Positions 54,230 through 63,663 of a stretch of 64,000 bases of DNA are shown here, piece after piece. The notes beneath the pieces are model-generated. The model did not search any database, had not been told where the DNA came from, and worked only from the letters and a program-made list of their open reading frames with translations. Within the stretch, counting starts at the first letter, position 1, and each line of letters starts with the position of its first letter. Position numbers and translations under genes: made by a program. Where the stretch lies: positions 372,001 to 436,000 of the forward strand of contig CAXXFD010000002.1 in NCBI GenBank assembly GCA_963662905.2. Reading direction: 5' to 3'. The stretch is from G963662905 sp963662905. GTDB lineage: Bacteria > Bacteroidota > Bacteroidia > Bacteroidales > WRLA01.

Positions 54230-55054
54230 ATGAACAACAAAGCCATCCTGGTTCCCACCGATTTTTCCGAGGCATGCCGCAATGCCGTAAAACACGGAGC
54301 CGCTTTATCCAAAATTACCGGCAACCCGCTGGTGGTTTTCCACGTAATTAATAATGAAAGTTCCCTGTTTTTCAAGAAAGCTGCTGGCGATGAAAATGCC
54401 GAAGGCCGCTTAAAAGAAGTGCAGGATTTTGTACGCACTGAATACGGAATTGAAATAGCGACAAAAATCAGAAAAGGAAGCATCTTCAGAGAAATCCCAC
54501 GCTTTGCCAAAGAAATTGATGCCGCCTTTATGATTTTGGGCACCAGGGGAAAAGCCGGCATACAGAAGCTGATCGGCAACCAGGCCATGAGAATTGTAGA
54601 AAAAAGCCCAATCCCAACATTGGTAGTCCAAAAACGCGTTTTTGGCTCCGGTTACGAAAACATTGTCTTCCCGGTCAATATTGATATTGAATTCGGCCAA
54701 AAAGTATATTGGTCGGTTTATTTTGCCAGGTATTTCAATTCCAAAGTGCACGTTTTTGTTTTCCGTGAAGACAATCCGGAACTGGAAGCGAAAATCAATA
54801 ATGTGGTGCGGCAAATCACAGAAGCTTTTGAGCAGGCAGAAATTCCCGTATCGGTTAGAACTGCGAAAAATCAAGCCGGCTATGCCAATCAGTTGCTCGA
54901 ATATGCCGCTTCGGTGCGTGCCGACCTGATACCGATCATGACGGATAATGACGAATTTGAACCTGCATTTATTTTCACTTCCCTCGACGAAAAAATGGTG
55001 TACAATACACAGCAAATACCCGTAATGTGCATTAATCCGAAAAACACCAATTAG
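54230..55054 (+). CDS. Two-domain universal stress protein
   Basis: 274 aa. The first UspA domain runs from AILVPTDFSEACRNAVKHGA to the ATP-loop-like ILGTRGKAGIQKLIGNQAMR and IPTLVVQ; the second begins NIVFPVNIDIEFG and is degenerate. The tandem form is common in Bacteroidota. It lies in an operon with the K+ channel and the AGCS symporter, which points to ion or osmotic stress. Confidence 0.87.
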   Translation: MNNKAILVPTDFSEACRNAVKHGAALSKITGNPLVVFHVINNESSLFFKKAAGDENAEGRLKEVQDFVRTEYGIEIATKIRKGSIFREIPRFAKEIDAAFMILGTRGKAGIQKLIGNQAMRIVEKSPIPTLVVQKRVFGSGYENIVFPVNIDIEFGQKVYWSVYFARYFNSKVHVFVFREDNPELEAKINNVVRQITEAFEQAEIPVSVRTAKNQAGYANQLLEYAASVRADLIPIMTDNDEFEPAFIFTSLDEKMVYNTQQIPVMCINPKNTN

Positions 55055-55060
55055 GATATT

Positions 55061-56629
55061 ATGAAAAAAACCATCAAACCATTTCTTCTCACCCTTCTGT
55101 TCATATTAACCAATCTGCTGCTGTTCGCCAAAGATCAGGCATCAGCAGAAAAAAGCACTACAATCAGCGAAGACATCAATGCTGTTTTTGAGCCCATTGT
55201 GGAGCATTTGGGGAAGTTCCTGTTTTGGGATCCTGTAAAAGCCCTGGGATATGATATTGGATCGCCCTTTCCTATTGTTGTTGTTTGGCTGATACTTGGC
55301 GCCATATTTTTTACCGGCTATATGAAATTCATCAATCTCCGCGGTTTCTGGCATTCCATTCAAATTGTCCGCGGGAAATATGATAATCCGGAAGACAAAG
55401 GGGAAGTAAACCACTTTCAGGCCTTAACAACAGCACTTTCGGCTACCGTAGGCCTGGGAAATATTGCCGGTGTGGCCATTGCCATTACAGTGGGCGGTCC
55501 CGGCGCCACTTTCTGGATGATTATTGCCGGAATTTTGGGCATGACCTCTAAATTTACTGAGTGTACTTTGGGGGTAAAATACCGCAAGATTGATATGTTC
55601 GGACAGGTTTCCGGTGGCCCGATGTACTATTTATATATGGGTTTAAAAAAGAAAGGAATGAAAGGCCTGGGCACGGTTCTTTCCCTGATTTTTGCCGTTT
55701 TGGTCATTGGTGGTTCGTTCGGCGGCGGAAATATGTTCCAGGCCAACCAGGCATTTGCCCAGGTTTCGATATTGTTTCCATCGGTTGCCGGTTATGGCGC
55801 ATATTTCGGAGCCATTCTGGCGGTTTTGGTGGGCATTGTAATTATTGGCGGCATCAAAGGAATTGCCAAAGTCACCGATAAAATTGTCCCCTTTATGGCG
55901 ATACTTTATGTGTCTGCAGCACTCTTTATCATATTTGCAAATATCTCCGCTATTGATGACGCTTTTGGGCTGATATGGCATGGCGCTTTCCACGGAGAAG
56001 CTATGAAAGGCGGCCTGATCGGCGTATTGATCGTAGGTTTCCAGCGTGCTGCTTTCAGCAATGAAGCCGGTGTTGGATCTGCTGCCATTGCCCACTCTGC
56101 GGTTAAAACCGACAAGCCCATTACCGAAGGTTTTGTAGCGCTTCTGGAGCCGTTTATTGATACCGTTATCATTTGCACCATGACTGCGCTGGTTTTGATT
56201 TTTACCGGATTTTATCAAAACCCAAACAATCTCGAAGGCGCTCAGCTGACTTCCGAAGCTTTTGCCAGCGTAATTTCATGGTTTCCTTATGTTCTGGGAT
56301 TTGCCATATTGCTTTTCGCTTTTTCTACGATGATTTCCTGGTCGTACTACGGATTGAAAGGCTTTGATTTCCTCTTCGGGAAATATTTTGAGCGCTATTT
56401 CAACAACCGTAAAATCGCAGCAACCGTTTACCGCATCATTTTCCTGCTTTTTGTAATAGTGGGTTCTTCATCATCTTTGGGAGCAGTAATGGACTTCTCG
56501 GATATGATGATCCTGACAATGGCTTTCCCGAATATTCTGGGGCTTTATATTTTGGCGCCGGAAGTTAAAAAAGAACTGACGGATTATATGCAGAAGTTGA
56601 AAAGTGGGGAGATAAAAGCTTATAAATAA
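55061..56629 (+). CDS. AGCS-family alanine/glycine:sodium symporter
   Basis: 522 aa with about 11 TM helices. The family words are ALTTALSATVGLGNIAGVAI, GILGMTSKFTECTLGVKYR, QVSGGPMYYL and FSNEAGVGSAAIAHSAVKTD. An extra N-terminal hydrophobic segment (1-24) looks like a signal peptide, a form seen in Bacteroidota members. It imports small amino acids with Na+. It begins 6 bp after the universal stress gene. Confidence 0.9.
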   Translation: MKKTIKPFLLTLLFILTNLLLFAKDQASAEKSTTISEDINAVFEPIVEHLGKFLFWDPVKALGYDIGSPFPIVVVWLILGAIFFTGYMKFINLRGFWHSIQIVRGKYDNPEDKGEVNHFQALTTALSATVGLGNIAGVAIAITVGGPGATFWMIIAGILGMTSKFTECTLGVKYRKIDMFGQVSGGPMYYLYMGLKKKGMKGLGTVLSLIFAVLVIGGSFGGGNMFQANQAFAQVSILFPSVAGYGAYFGAILAVLVGIVIIGGIKGIAKVTDKIVPFMAILYVSAALFIIFANISAIDDAFGLIWHGAFHGEAMKGGLIGVLIVGFQRAAFSNEAGVGSAAIAHSAVKTDKPITEGFVALLEPFIDTVIICTMTALVLIFTGFYQNPNNLEGAQLTSEAFASVISWFPYVLGFAILLFAFSTMISWSYYGLKGFDFLFGKYFERYFNNRKIAATVYRIIFLLFVIVGSSSSLGAVMDFSDMMILTMAFPNILGLYILAPEVKKELTDYMQKLKSGEIKAYK

Positions 56630-56705
56630 GGCCCTGCTAGGAATTTCGTGGGTAAATATAATGTTTGAAAAATTCTATGCAGTTATTTATTAATAACCTA
56701 TTGAT

Positions 56706-56759
56706 CCCTAACGGACTCCTTCCCTACCAACAGCTATCGGGAGGGAGGAATCTGTTAGG
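56706..56759. repeat. Imperfect hairpin after the symporter gene
   Basis: CCTAACGGACTCCTTCCCT and AGGGAGGAATCTGTTAGG face each other. It is nested between GAATTTCGTGGGTAAA (~56640) and TTTCCACGAAATTC (~56776), which also pair, giving a long cruciform-like structure. It may terminate the channel-USP-symporter transcript. Confidence 0.55.
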
Positions 56760-56804
56760 AATATAGCAATTTTTCTTTCCACGAAATTCTGTGTACTACT
56801 CTTC

Positions 56805-56901
56805 AAAAATCAACAGAGGTCAGTATGTAAGGGCATAATTTTTTTGGCAAACCCTAAAAACGATAATGATTTGTTATTGAGCAAAATAAATTTCTCTGCC
56901 G
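56805..56901 (+). repeat. Second copy of the 36671-36770 repeat
   Basis: AGAGGTCAGTATGTAAGGGC, ACGATAATGATTTGTTATTG and TTCTCTGCCG stand in the same order and spacing as on the minus strand at 36671. A weaker third copy of the CTGACCTCTA word is near 57086. The rest of 56902-57100 shows no gene. Confidence 0.6.
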
Positions 56902-57100
56902 AAAATCCGGCATCGAAATGGCCTTTTGTTGTGTTCAAGTGGCAAAGGCGGCGCACTTCGAATTCTAAGACCGTAAGCCGACTTTGCCCAAACTTTAATA
57001 AACAATCATTTCGAAGATACTGAAGCTACGGTATAGGAAAAATCTTTTTATTCATGAGCATAAATCATTCTATGTACTTATCTACTGACCTCTAAAAATC

Positions 57101-57140
57101 AAAAATAAGCTCCAAACCATAGTTCGGAGCTTATTTTCTT
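57101..57140. terminator. Bidirectional terminator
   Basis: AATAAGCTCC and GGAGCTTATT arms around a 12-nt loop, with A/T runs on both sides, 16 bp downstream of the osmC stop. Confidence 0.75.
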
Positions 57141-57155
57141 AAATCTTATGAGCGC

Positions 57156-57572
57156 TTATTCTTCTACAATGATTTCATGCTCAATTGTCGCTGCTTTCTG
57201 CAACATGGCAGTAACGCCGCAGTAACGATCCTGCGATAGGTTCACCGCCTTTTCGAGCTTGGCCATGGGCAGGTTTTTGCCTTTAAAACGGTATTTCAGG
57301 CGTATTAAATGATAATATTTGGGATGTTCATCTGTCATTTCGCCTTCCACATCAATATCGAAAGCTTCGGGCTCTACGCGCATTTTCTTTAAAATGCTGA
57401 TTACATCCATTCCGGTGCAACCGGCCAGGCTAAGCAAAAGCAAAGGTTTTGGGCGCGGGCCCAGATCACGTCCGCCAACAGCTTCTACAGCATCGATGGT
57501 GATTTTATGCCCGTTTACTTCGCCTTCAAAGGACATCCCGTCCTGATAACTTACATTAACTTTTTCTGCCAT
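57156..57572 (-). CDS. OsmC-family protein
   Basis: 138 aa, the usual length for the family. The two cysteines of OsmC peroxiredoxin-like proteins are present, in LAGCTGMDVISIL and DRYCGVTAML. OsmC proteins reduce organic hydroperoxides or act on thiols. It is alone between two terminable intervals; the 87-bp gap to the BtuG-like gene shows nothing notable. Confidence 0.88.
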   Translation of the reverse strand: MAEKVNVSYQDGMSFEGEVNGHKITIDAVEAVGGRDLGPRPKPLLLLSLAGCTGMDVISILKKMRVEPEAFDIDVEGEMTDEHPKYYHLIRLKYRFKGKNLPMAKLEKAVNLSQDRYCGVTAMLQKAATIEHEIIVEE

Positions 57573-57659
57573 TCTCTAATTCTTTTGGTTTAATACTTTT
57601 ATTTTTCAAAACAACAGCAAAACCGCAAGAATGTTCGGCAGGAGTTCATCTGCGAAGCT

Positions 57660-58751
57660 TTATTCCACATACAACATCTGCCCGGGAATAATACCCACAA
57701 TGTATTCCGCAGCGGCTCCTCCATTTCGGTCAAACCGATAGACATATCCTTTTTGCTGATAATCAAGAGCATCACTTACGAAAATATGATCCTGACCGGA
57801 GACATAAAGCTGGTAAAACAATCCATCCTCTTGAGGCACAAGAGCTTCAACAGGAATGGCGGATGCATTTACTGGGCATGAGAAAACACCTTGATTCAGG
57901 AAAAACAATTCATCTCCGGCTGCATTTATACACAGGGCCGAAGGATTGGAAATCTGCTCCGGAAACTCCAAAATCTTTTCCACTTCGCGTGTTTGCGTAT
58001 TGATTTTCTGCAATGCGGGAACTTCCTCATTCAGATAACCTCCGCTGCTCAAAACCCATAAATCGTCATTTTGATCCAGCACAATGCTGTTTGGTTCTTT
58101 TGTAACTTCTATTTGATCAATCATTTCATGGGTCTTGGGATCGATCACAGAGACTGTGGTATTGTCGAAATTATTGAGCGAAGTCCAGTTATTGGTAAAA
58201 ACCTGATTATTGCTTATCAGCATTTGCTCTCCCGGACAATCGAGCAAAACTTTGCCCGTGATGCTGTTTTTATTCAGATCTACGATCCAAAGGAAAGGTT
58301 CATGCAGATCGCTCACGTAGGCAGTATTATTGTTGATGGGCAGGATGAAACGTGGTGAAGTAAACCCTGATATCCGTCCTTTCGATTTCATATCCGAAAG
58401 TCCCAAACGTTCTATATATCCACTATTGTTAACCACTACGAGCAATTCATCAGCAAAACGGATCATAGATTGAGGCACATCGCCAAGCGGCTTGCCATTC
58501 TGATTGAAAAATACATCATTATAGATGATATTTTCTTCAAAATTTATAAAACTCAGGCTCCCGTTTCCATTCGTAAAATTACCTTCGTTCACCACAAAAA
58601 GGCCCTTTCCGGGATGATACGCAGGCGATTGATCATCATTCACTTCACCAAAATCATCATCAGAACAAGAAGGCAAAAAGCCTAAAGCGGAAACAACAGC
58701 CACAGACAAGAGCCATCGTAAAAATTTCAAATTATTGAGCCATGACATCAT
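57660..58751 (-). CDS. BtuG-like surface beta-propeller lipoprotein
   Basis: 363 aa. The lipobox LPSC sits at ~28 after a hydrophobic signal and is followed by an acidic DDDFGEVNDD stretch, the usual lipoprotein export pattern in this phylum. The rest is a YncE-like seven-bladed propeller (GKGLFVVNEGNFTNGNGSLS, NTTVSVIDPKTHEMIDQIEV, DDLWVLSSGGYLNE). It is the last gene of the riboswitch operon, 11 bp after btuB. This position and fold match BtuG of Bacteroides, which captures cobalamin and lids BtuB. Confidence 0.8.
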   Translation of the reverse strand: MMSWLNNLKFLRWLLSVAVVSALGFLPSCSDDDFGEVNDDQSPAYHPGKGLFVVNEGNFTNGNGSLSFINFEENIIYNDVFFNQNGKPLGDVPQSMIRFADELLVVVNNSGYIERLGLSDMKSKGRISGFTSPRFILPINNNTAYVSDLHEPFLWIVDLNKNSITGKVLLDCPGEQMLISNNQVFTNNWTSLNNFDNTTVSVIDPKTHEMIDQIEVTKEPNSIVLDQNDDLWVLSSGGYLNEEVPALQKINTQTREVEKILEFPEQISNPSALCINAAGDELFFLNQGVFSCPVNASAIPVEALVPQEDGLFYQLYVSGQDHIFVSDALDYQQKGYVYRFDRNGGAAAEYIVGIIPGQMLYVE

Positions 58752-58762
58752 GATCGAAGGTT

Positions 58763-60673
58763 TTAATAGTTAATTTTAACATTCAGGCTAAAGCGGAAAT
58801 TCCTGCCCGGCATGGGCCTCCATGCTACCACCTGATAGGATTTATCGAAGATATTATTACAACGGAAATGCAGCCCGAATGAATGACTTTTCCATTGAAA
58901 ATCATAGCTCAAGCCTACATCATGCAAACCAAAAGGCAACATCCGTCGCAGGTTATCGCTGGTCGTATAGGCCGAACCGGTATAATCATAAATATAAAAG
59001 GCAGAAAAAGCAGTATAATTCAGCTTAAAAAAAGCACGGGCACTCTGCAGGGGGGTGTAAATCAATTGTTTATTATGATCATCTTTTGCGGATGTGTAAG
59101 CGTAGGAAGGCCGGATATTAAAAAACAAACCCCCTATTTTCATATTAAAATCCAAGCTGGTTTCCAGGCCATTGGATGTTACACTGGCAATATTTTGTGG
59201 CCGCCAATAGCTAAAAACACTGTCGGGCTGCCACTGGATTTTATTTTCGATACTGCTGTGATAGGCCGTTAGAGAAAGCTTTAGTTTTACGTCCTTCCCC
59301 TTAAGCAATAAAGCATCTATACCGGCTTCAATGCTTTGCGCATTTTCTGTTTTTAAATCAGGATTACCGCCCGGCTGCCAGTACAAATCATTCAGGCTGG
59401 GGAGGTGTGTATTGGCACTCAGTTGTAAACGCAGGGCAAGATCCTGCTTTTGCAAAGGCAAAAAACGAACAGACAGTGCAGGATTTAGGCTTAAATCAGC
59501 ATCAGAAGCTTTATCAAAGCGGATCATCAAAGCAGTTTCCAGCAGCTTCCAGGGATTATATCCGACTTGAGTCAGCAAGGAAAAACGGGTTCTTTCCTGA
59601 TCATTGGCATAATTATTACTTAATACCCGATGATGTTCGGTATTGAAAGCTGCGGAGAGCTTTAATTTATTTGTGGCATGATATGTCGATTTAAACCCAC
59701 CGTATAAGGAATGCACTTTGTTCACCGAATTGATATAGGCTGTTTTATTGTGGTAATCCAGCTGATCGAAAACATAACCCACGAATGCCTTATAGCTGAA
59801 TTTCGAAAGTGTTTGTTCAAATGAAAGCACCGAGCGTACAAAAAACTGTTCCTGTTTTTCATTTTCAGGAATTGGAGTTACGGTAATTGGGGGCGGAAGG
59901 AGTCGGCTTTCGTCCTGCAGCCATGTTTGCAATGAGAGCAACTGATTGTTCCGTGCTTTCAGATAAAATGATTGCATGAGCGCTTTTCGGTTCCATGCGG
60001 CATCGGTTCGTATTTGTTCCGGTGGGTTTTCTGTGTCTTGGGCATTGTTTTTAAAATGAAAATCATTTTCTGAGTCAATCCAGGAAACACGCGTTTGCGA
60101 GAGAAATTTCGCATTTCCCAGATGTATGCCCGCCATAATTTCTTTGGTATCAAAGCTGGCAAGGCTGCCCGAAAGGCGCACAGAATTCAGATCTGCCCAA
60201 TCCGCTTCATTACCTATGCGCAGGCTGCCGCCCAATCCGCCGGAACCATCCTGTATGCTGCTGCCGCCATAAAGCACGCGTACTTTATCAAACATAAACA
60301 CAGGCATCTGGCTGAAATCAACCTGCCCCAGCATGGGCGAATTTATGTTGAGGCCATTCCACACCACCTGAGTATGTGACGCACCTGCTCCGCGGAAAGA
60401 TGATGTTGCCAAAGCTCCCGGGCCATAGTTTTTTATATAAATAGGTGTATGCTTTTGCAATAAAGTAGCCAGATTATCATGTACAGATACTTTCATGACC
60501 AAAGAATCCATTTCTTCCTCTTTCATTCCGCCGTCATCGAAAATATTTGTAGTAGCAAAAATATCAACACTTTGTAAATCAATAGTATCCACAATAAATT
60601 GTGTCTGTGCCTGAGCCAGAAAAGACATTAGGGCAAGCAGGAACAAAAGGGCGATATTGCGGATAAAAAACAT
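58763..60673 (-). CDS. btuB: BtuB-type TonB-dependent corrinoid receptor
   Basis: 636 aa. Signal peptide 1-22; the plug domain at ~35-150 has LATLLQKHTPIYIKNYG, FRGAGASHTQVVWNGLNINS and VRVLYGGSSIQDGSGGLGGS. A 22-strand barrel ends in the aromatic RFSLNVKINY. The start codon overlaps the stop of the previous gene by one base (TAATG). Its place under a cobalamin riboswitch and next to a BtuG-like protein supports corrinoid as the ligand, rather than iron. Confidence 0.88.
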   Translation of the reverse strand: MFFIRNIALLFLLALMSFLAQAQTQFIVDTIDLQSVDIFATTNIFDDGGMKEEEMDSLVMKVSVHDNLATLLQKHTPIYIKNYGPGALATSSFRGAGASHTQVVWNGLNINSPMLGQVDFSQMPVFMFDKVRVLYGGSSIQDGSGGLGGSLRIGNEADWADLNSVRLSGSLASFDTKEIMAGIHLGNAKFLSQTRVSWIDSENDFHFKNNAQDTENPPEQIRTDAAWNRKALMQSFYLKARNNQLLSLQTWLQDESRLLPPPITVTPIPENEKQEQFFVRSVLSFEQTLSKFSYKAFVGYVFDQLDYHNKTAYINSVNKVHSLYGGFKSTYHATNKLKLSAAFNTEHHRVLSNNYANDQERTRFSLLTQVGYNPWKLLETALMIRFDKASDADLSLNPALSVRFLPLQKQDLALRLQLSANTHLPSLNDLYWQPGGNPDLKTENAQSIEAGIDALLLKGKDVKLKLSLTAYHSSIENKIQWQPDSVFSYWRPQNIASVTSNGLETSLDFNMKIGGLFFNIRPSYAYTSAKDDHNKQLIYTPLQSARAFFKLNYTAFSAFYIYDYTGSAYTTSDNLRRMLPFGLHDVGLSYDFQWKSHSFGLHFRCNNIFDKSYQVVAWRPMPGRNFRFSLNVKINY

Positions 60674-61650
60674 TATTGTTTTAAAAATTTTGTGCTGATT
60701 TTGTTGCCTTCACGATCCTCAAGACGAAGGATATATATTCCCTGGCTCAGATGCTCCACATTTATTTCCTGAGCAAAATCTGATTTTATTAGGCAGGAAC
60801 CGGATATATCCAAGACACTCAAATAAGTAAACCCTTTATTATAAAGAAGATCAATCATTAGAATTTGTTTGGCAGGTTGAGGATAAATTCTGAAAGCCCG
60901 ATCCTGCTCAGCAATTGAATTTTCATCGGAATTGTGAATAACGCCAATTGCATCCAAATCGAAGCCACCACTTGGGAATGGCGTGGGATAAGGATCGTTG
61001 ATGATATTTCCCTGTGCATCAAAAGCGGCATAATCTTCATTGATATCACCACAAACATCAATAATGCGTATATGGGTGATCTTATTAACATCCAGTCCTT
61101 CAATATCTTTCAGCTCCTCCAAATCGAAGGGCGTTCCAAATCCCTGACGATATTTCCCTGCCAGATTGTGGATTTTCGTAGCATCCAATACACCAAAACC
61201 ATCAATTTGAACATCAGCTTTCGTTAATGAAACCGCAGGGAAACGGAAGAAATTTTCGCCATCGCTGCTCGCCTCAACATAAGCCAATTCGAGGAATTCA
61301 TCGCTGAATGAGTTTTCGAAAACGGCAAAATCAAATCCTTCTCCGTTTCGGATGGGCTTTTCAAAGCCAAGTACTGCCACGCCTTTATCGCCCAGACTAA
61401 CAATATTCATTGCATTTCCTTCGGCTTTTCCTAAAGCATCTTCTTCAGACCCGAAATCCACGAAACCAAGTTCTTCCTGCTCTATATCCAGAAAACCTCT
61501 TTCCACAGTGCAGCTTGTAGCCCAGGATTTAAAACGCAAATCATCCATGGGAATAGCGGTGCTTCCCTCCTGCCCTGCCGGGGGCGCATATTGTGCAAAA
61601 CCTAATGCGGGTGCAGCAAAAAAAACGATAAAAAAAAGCAGGTTCTTCAT
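60673..61650 (-). CDS. T9SS-sorted surface protein of the corrinoid operon
   Basis: 325 aa. Signal peptide ends GFAQ. A single beta-sandwich-like domain covers ~25-240 (FKSWATSCTVERGFLDIEQ, FDFAVFENSFSDEFLELAYV, THIRIIDVCGD), followed by a T9SS type A tail (FRIYPQPAKQILMIDLLYN ... YILRLEDREG). This domain recurs in cell-surface proteins of B12 loci, by my recollection, but its exact role is not established. It is translationally coupled to btuB. It may bind or hand over corrinoid at the surface. Confidence 0.78.
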   Translation of the reverse strand: MKNLLFFIVFFAAPALGFAQYAPPAGQEGSTAIPMDDLRFKSWATSCTVERGFLDIEQEELGFVDFGSEEDALGKAEGNAMNIVSLGDKGVAVLGFEKPIRNGEGFDFAVFENSFSDEFLELAYVEASSDGENFFRFPAVSLTKADVQIDGFGVLDATKIHNLAGKYRQGFGTPFDLEELKDIEGLDVNKITHIRIIDVCGDINEDYAAFDAQGNIINDPYPTPFPSGGFDLDAIGVIHNSDENSIAEQDRAFRIYPQPAKQILMIDLLYNKGFTYLSVLDISGSCLIKSDFAQEINVEHLSQGIYILRLEDREGNKISTKFLKQ

Positions 61651-61665
61651 AAGCTTAGGGTTTTA

Positions 61666-61777
61666 GTGGGAAAGTGGGAAAGTGGGAAAGTGGGAAAGTG
61701 CGAAAGTGGGAAAGTTCGAAAACTTTCATACTTTCATACTTTCGCACTTTCATACTTTTATACTTTCGCACTTTCAT
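61666..61777. repeat. Inverted octamer arrays, 7 x GTGGGAAA and 7 x ACTTTCAT
   Basis: Seven contiguous 8-bp units (GTGGGAAA, with GTGCGAAA and GTTCGAAA variants) meet, with no spacer, seven contiguous 8-bp units of the opposite strand (ACTTTCAT, ACTTTCGC, ACTTTTAT). The two 56-bp arms can fold into one long hairpin that pairs in register every 8 bp. It lies between the first and second genes of the corrinoid operon. Confidence 0.9.
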
Positions 61778-61780
61778 ACT

Positions 61781-61813
61781 AAAAAAACCGGGCGCCCCCT
61801 TCGAGCAACCCGG
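61781..61813 (-). terminator. Terminator after the first gene of the corrinoid operon
   Basis: The minus strand reads CCGGGTTGCTCGAAGGGGGC then GCCCGGTTTTTTT, a GC-rich stem with a seven-T run, 20 bp after the stop codon of the gene at 61834. It should reduce expression of the downstream receptor genes relative to the first gene. Confidence 0.8.
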
Positions 61814-61833
61814 CATGAGTCAAAAATAAACAC

Positions 61834-63537
61834 TTACTTAATTATCATTTTTTGCTGATATACAGCTTTATCAGATTCAACATGCATCATATACGCACCG
61901 GGTTGCAGTTCAGGCAATTGGATGCTCTGCCCTTCAGTAATATCCTCAAGGCTCATGACAGTACGACCGGCCATATCGTAGATCGAAACTTTACACTTTT
62001 CAGCACCTATTCCCCGAATACTCAAATGATCTTTTGCAGGGTTTGGATAAGCATAAACAGCTGATGCCATTGCTTCTTCTTCCACACCAGTAAGATCAGG
62101 AGCGGCAACCGGATCTGTTGGCATAGCAGGAGCAGGTGTAAAGCCGTAGCTACAACCAAACCATGCTCCATCGGTAAGCACTTCGCTGATTCCCATATTC
62201 ATTTGGAAATTCACAATATTGCTTCCACTCCATGTGCTCCACCAATCAGGGTCACCTGCGATACCACTATGTTCGTGATAAAGGATATCATTGAGGAAAC
62301 CTCCATCAATATTTACACTTAAACCTGCATCCGCAGCAGCGATATCATTGAGCATTTGCTCTGCCGTAGGCTCACCATCAAAACGGTAGCCCCAGGCATA
62401 GGTATATTCTTCCGTTCCGTCGCGGAAATCAACCACCAGCATTGCTGTATTAGTCCCTTCCCCAACGAAGAAATCAATATCATCAAATGTAAAATTAGCC
62501 ACATACTGAATTGCAGCCGCTTCCGGAGAAATTCCCAATTCGTATGCGCTCAGGCTATCACCTGCTGCTGAGAAAACTTTTCCCTGGCCAAAGCTTGCAT
62601 AGTCGGTGATATTCACATAAAACTGCTCTATTGAAAGGTCATATGCTGCAGACGTGATGCTGATCCACGAAGCAGAACCCTGATCGGGAACGATAGCAGC
62701 ATTGGCAATTTGTTGATTTTCGGTATCAAAAGAAGCGACGCCATTGTTAAAAACGATATAAAGCAAAGTTCCATCTGTATTTAAACCAATGCCTTTACCA
62801 ACAGAACCTTCAATTGTAGTAGTCATTGTCGATCCCATATCTGGAATAATCGTACTGATACTGCCCTGTGCACCACCGTACGGAGTATGGTTAACACTAA
62901 AAATCACCCCTTCATAAGCAATCAGTTCTGCTATGCCCAGAGCATCAGCACCCAGATTAATTTCTTCGGAATAAGACTGATTCACCAAATCGATCACAGC
63001 GATTTTACCTTCGGTTCCCATCCAGCCGCCATTTACGGCAACATAAGCTATATCATCTAAAACCACGATACCTGCAGCTTCTCCGCTTACTTCGGGAACG
63101 GAATAAGTCAGACTCAGATCGTTGGCATTGCGCACCTGCACAAAATCATGAGTCAAGGGATACTGCTTGCTCACAATCAGTTGTTCGTTATAAACGCAAA
63201 GCTTGCTCAGACCTGAATCAGCCACTGCTGCGAGGCGCTGATAGGTATTCAGGTCGTAAAGGACGATGGAATCCTCTGCGGCCACCCATGCCCTGTCGCC
63301 ATCAATCACCACATCCTGAACGGACTGTGTGCGGATGGTATCAAAAACTTTTGTGGTTTTTAGTTCAGGGCTGTAAGTTTGCATACTAACCCAATCAGTT
63401 GGATTTGCCGTTTCATAGAGCCCACCATTGGCAATAATGAGCTGTTTGCTCAGCATGTTTTGTGCGCGTAATGTACCGGCACATAAAATTACGGCCAATA
63501 GCAGCCAAAATTTACTCTTAGCGTAAATTCGTTTCAT
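61834..63537 (-). CDS. T9SS-sorted beta-propeller protein, first gene of the corrinoid operon
   Basis: 567 aa. Signal peptide ends TLRAQ. Residues ~30-340 are propeller repeats related to the BtuG-like protein (DVVIDGDRAWVAAEDSIVLY, IVVLDDIAYVAVNGGWMGTE, GKIAVIDLVNQ). A second domain at ~350-470 has DIDFFVGEGTNTAMLVVDFR, YAWGYRFDGEPTAEQMLND and DWWSTWSG, a unit I have seen fused to corrinoid-locus surface proteins. The T9SS tail is at ~490-567. It is thus a T9SS-exported counterpart of a BtuG lipoprotein and probably binds corrinoid outside the cell. Confidence 0.8.
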   Translation of the reverse strand: MKRIYAKSKFWLLLAVILCAGTLRAQNMLSKQLIIANGGLYETANPTDWVSMQTYSPELKTTKVFDTIRTQSVQDVVIDGDRAWVAAEDSIVLYDLNTYQRLAAVADSGLSKLCVYNEQLIVSKQYPLTHDFVQVRNANDLSLTYSVPEVSGEAAGIVVLDDIAYVAVNGGWMGTEGKIAVIDLVNQSYSEEINLGADALGIAELIAYEGVIFSVNHTPYGGAQGSISTIIPDMGSTMTTTIEGSVGKGIGLNTDGTLLYIVFNNGVASFDTENQQIANAAIVPDQGSASWISITSAAYDLSIEQFYVNITDYASFGQGKVFSAAGDSLSAYELGISPEAAAIQYVANFTFDDIDFFVGEGTNTAMLVVDFRDGTEEYTYAWGYRFDGEPTAEQMLNDIAAADAGLSVNIDGGFLNDILYHEHSGIAGDPDWWSTWSGSNIVNFQMNMGISEVLTDGAWFGCSYGFTPAPAMPTDPVAAPDLTGVEEEAMASAVYAYPNPAKDHLSIRGIGAEKCKVSIYDMAGRTVMSLEDITEGQSIQLPELQPGAYMMHVESDKAVYQQKMIIK

Positions 63538-63663
63538 ACTTCTGTGTTTTAAGATTAAAAGTTTCAGTTTAACCTCAAAACTCCGTGGATCTGGTTCAGG
63601 ATAAATTCGGAAAGGAATTGATCCAAGAGCTTTTGTCCCCGAAAGCTTTGAATAAAAAACATC

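Noticed and set aside
56902..57100. Possible small gene after the repeat (SKWPFVVFKWQRRR-like frame)
   Set aside because: There is no start codon in a sensible place and the frame is broken; it is more likely the remnant of a multi-copy element.
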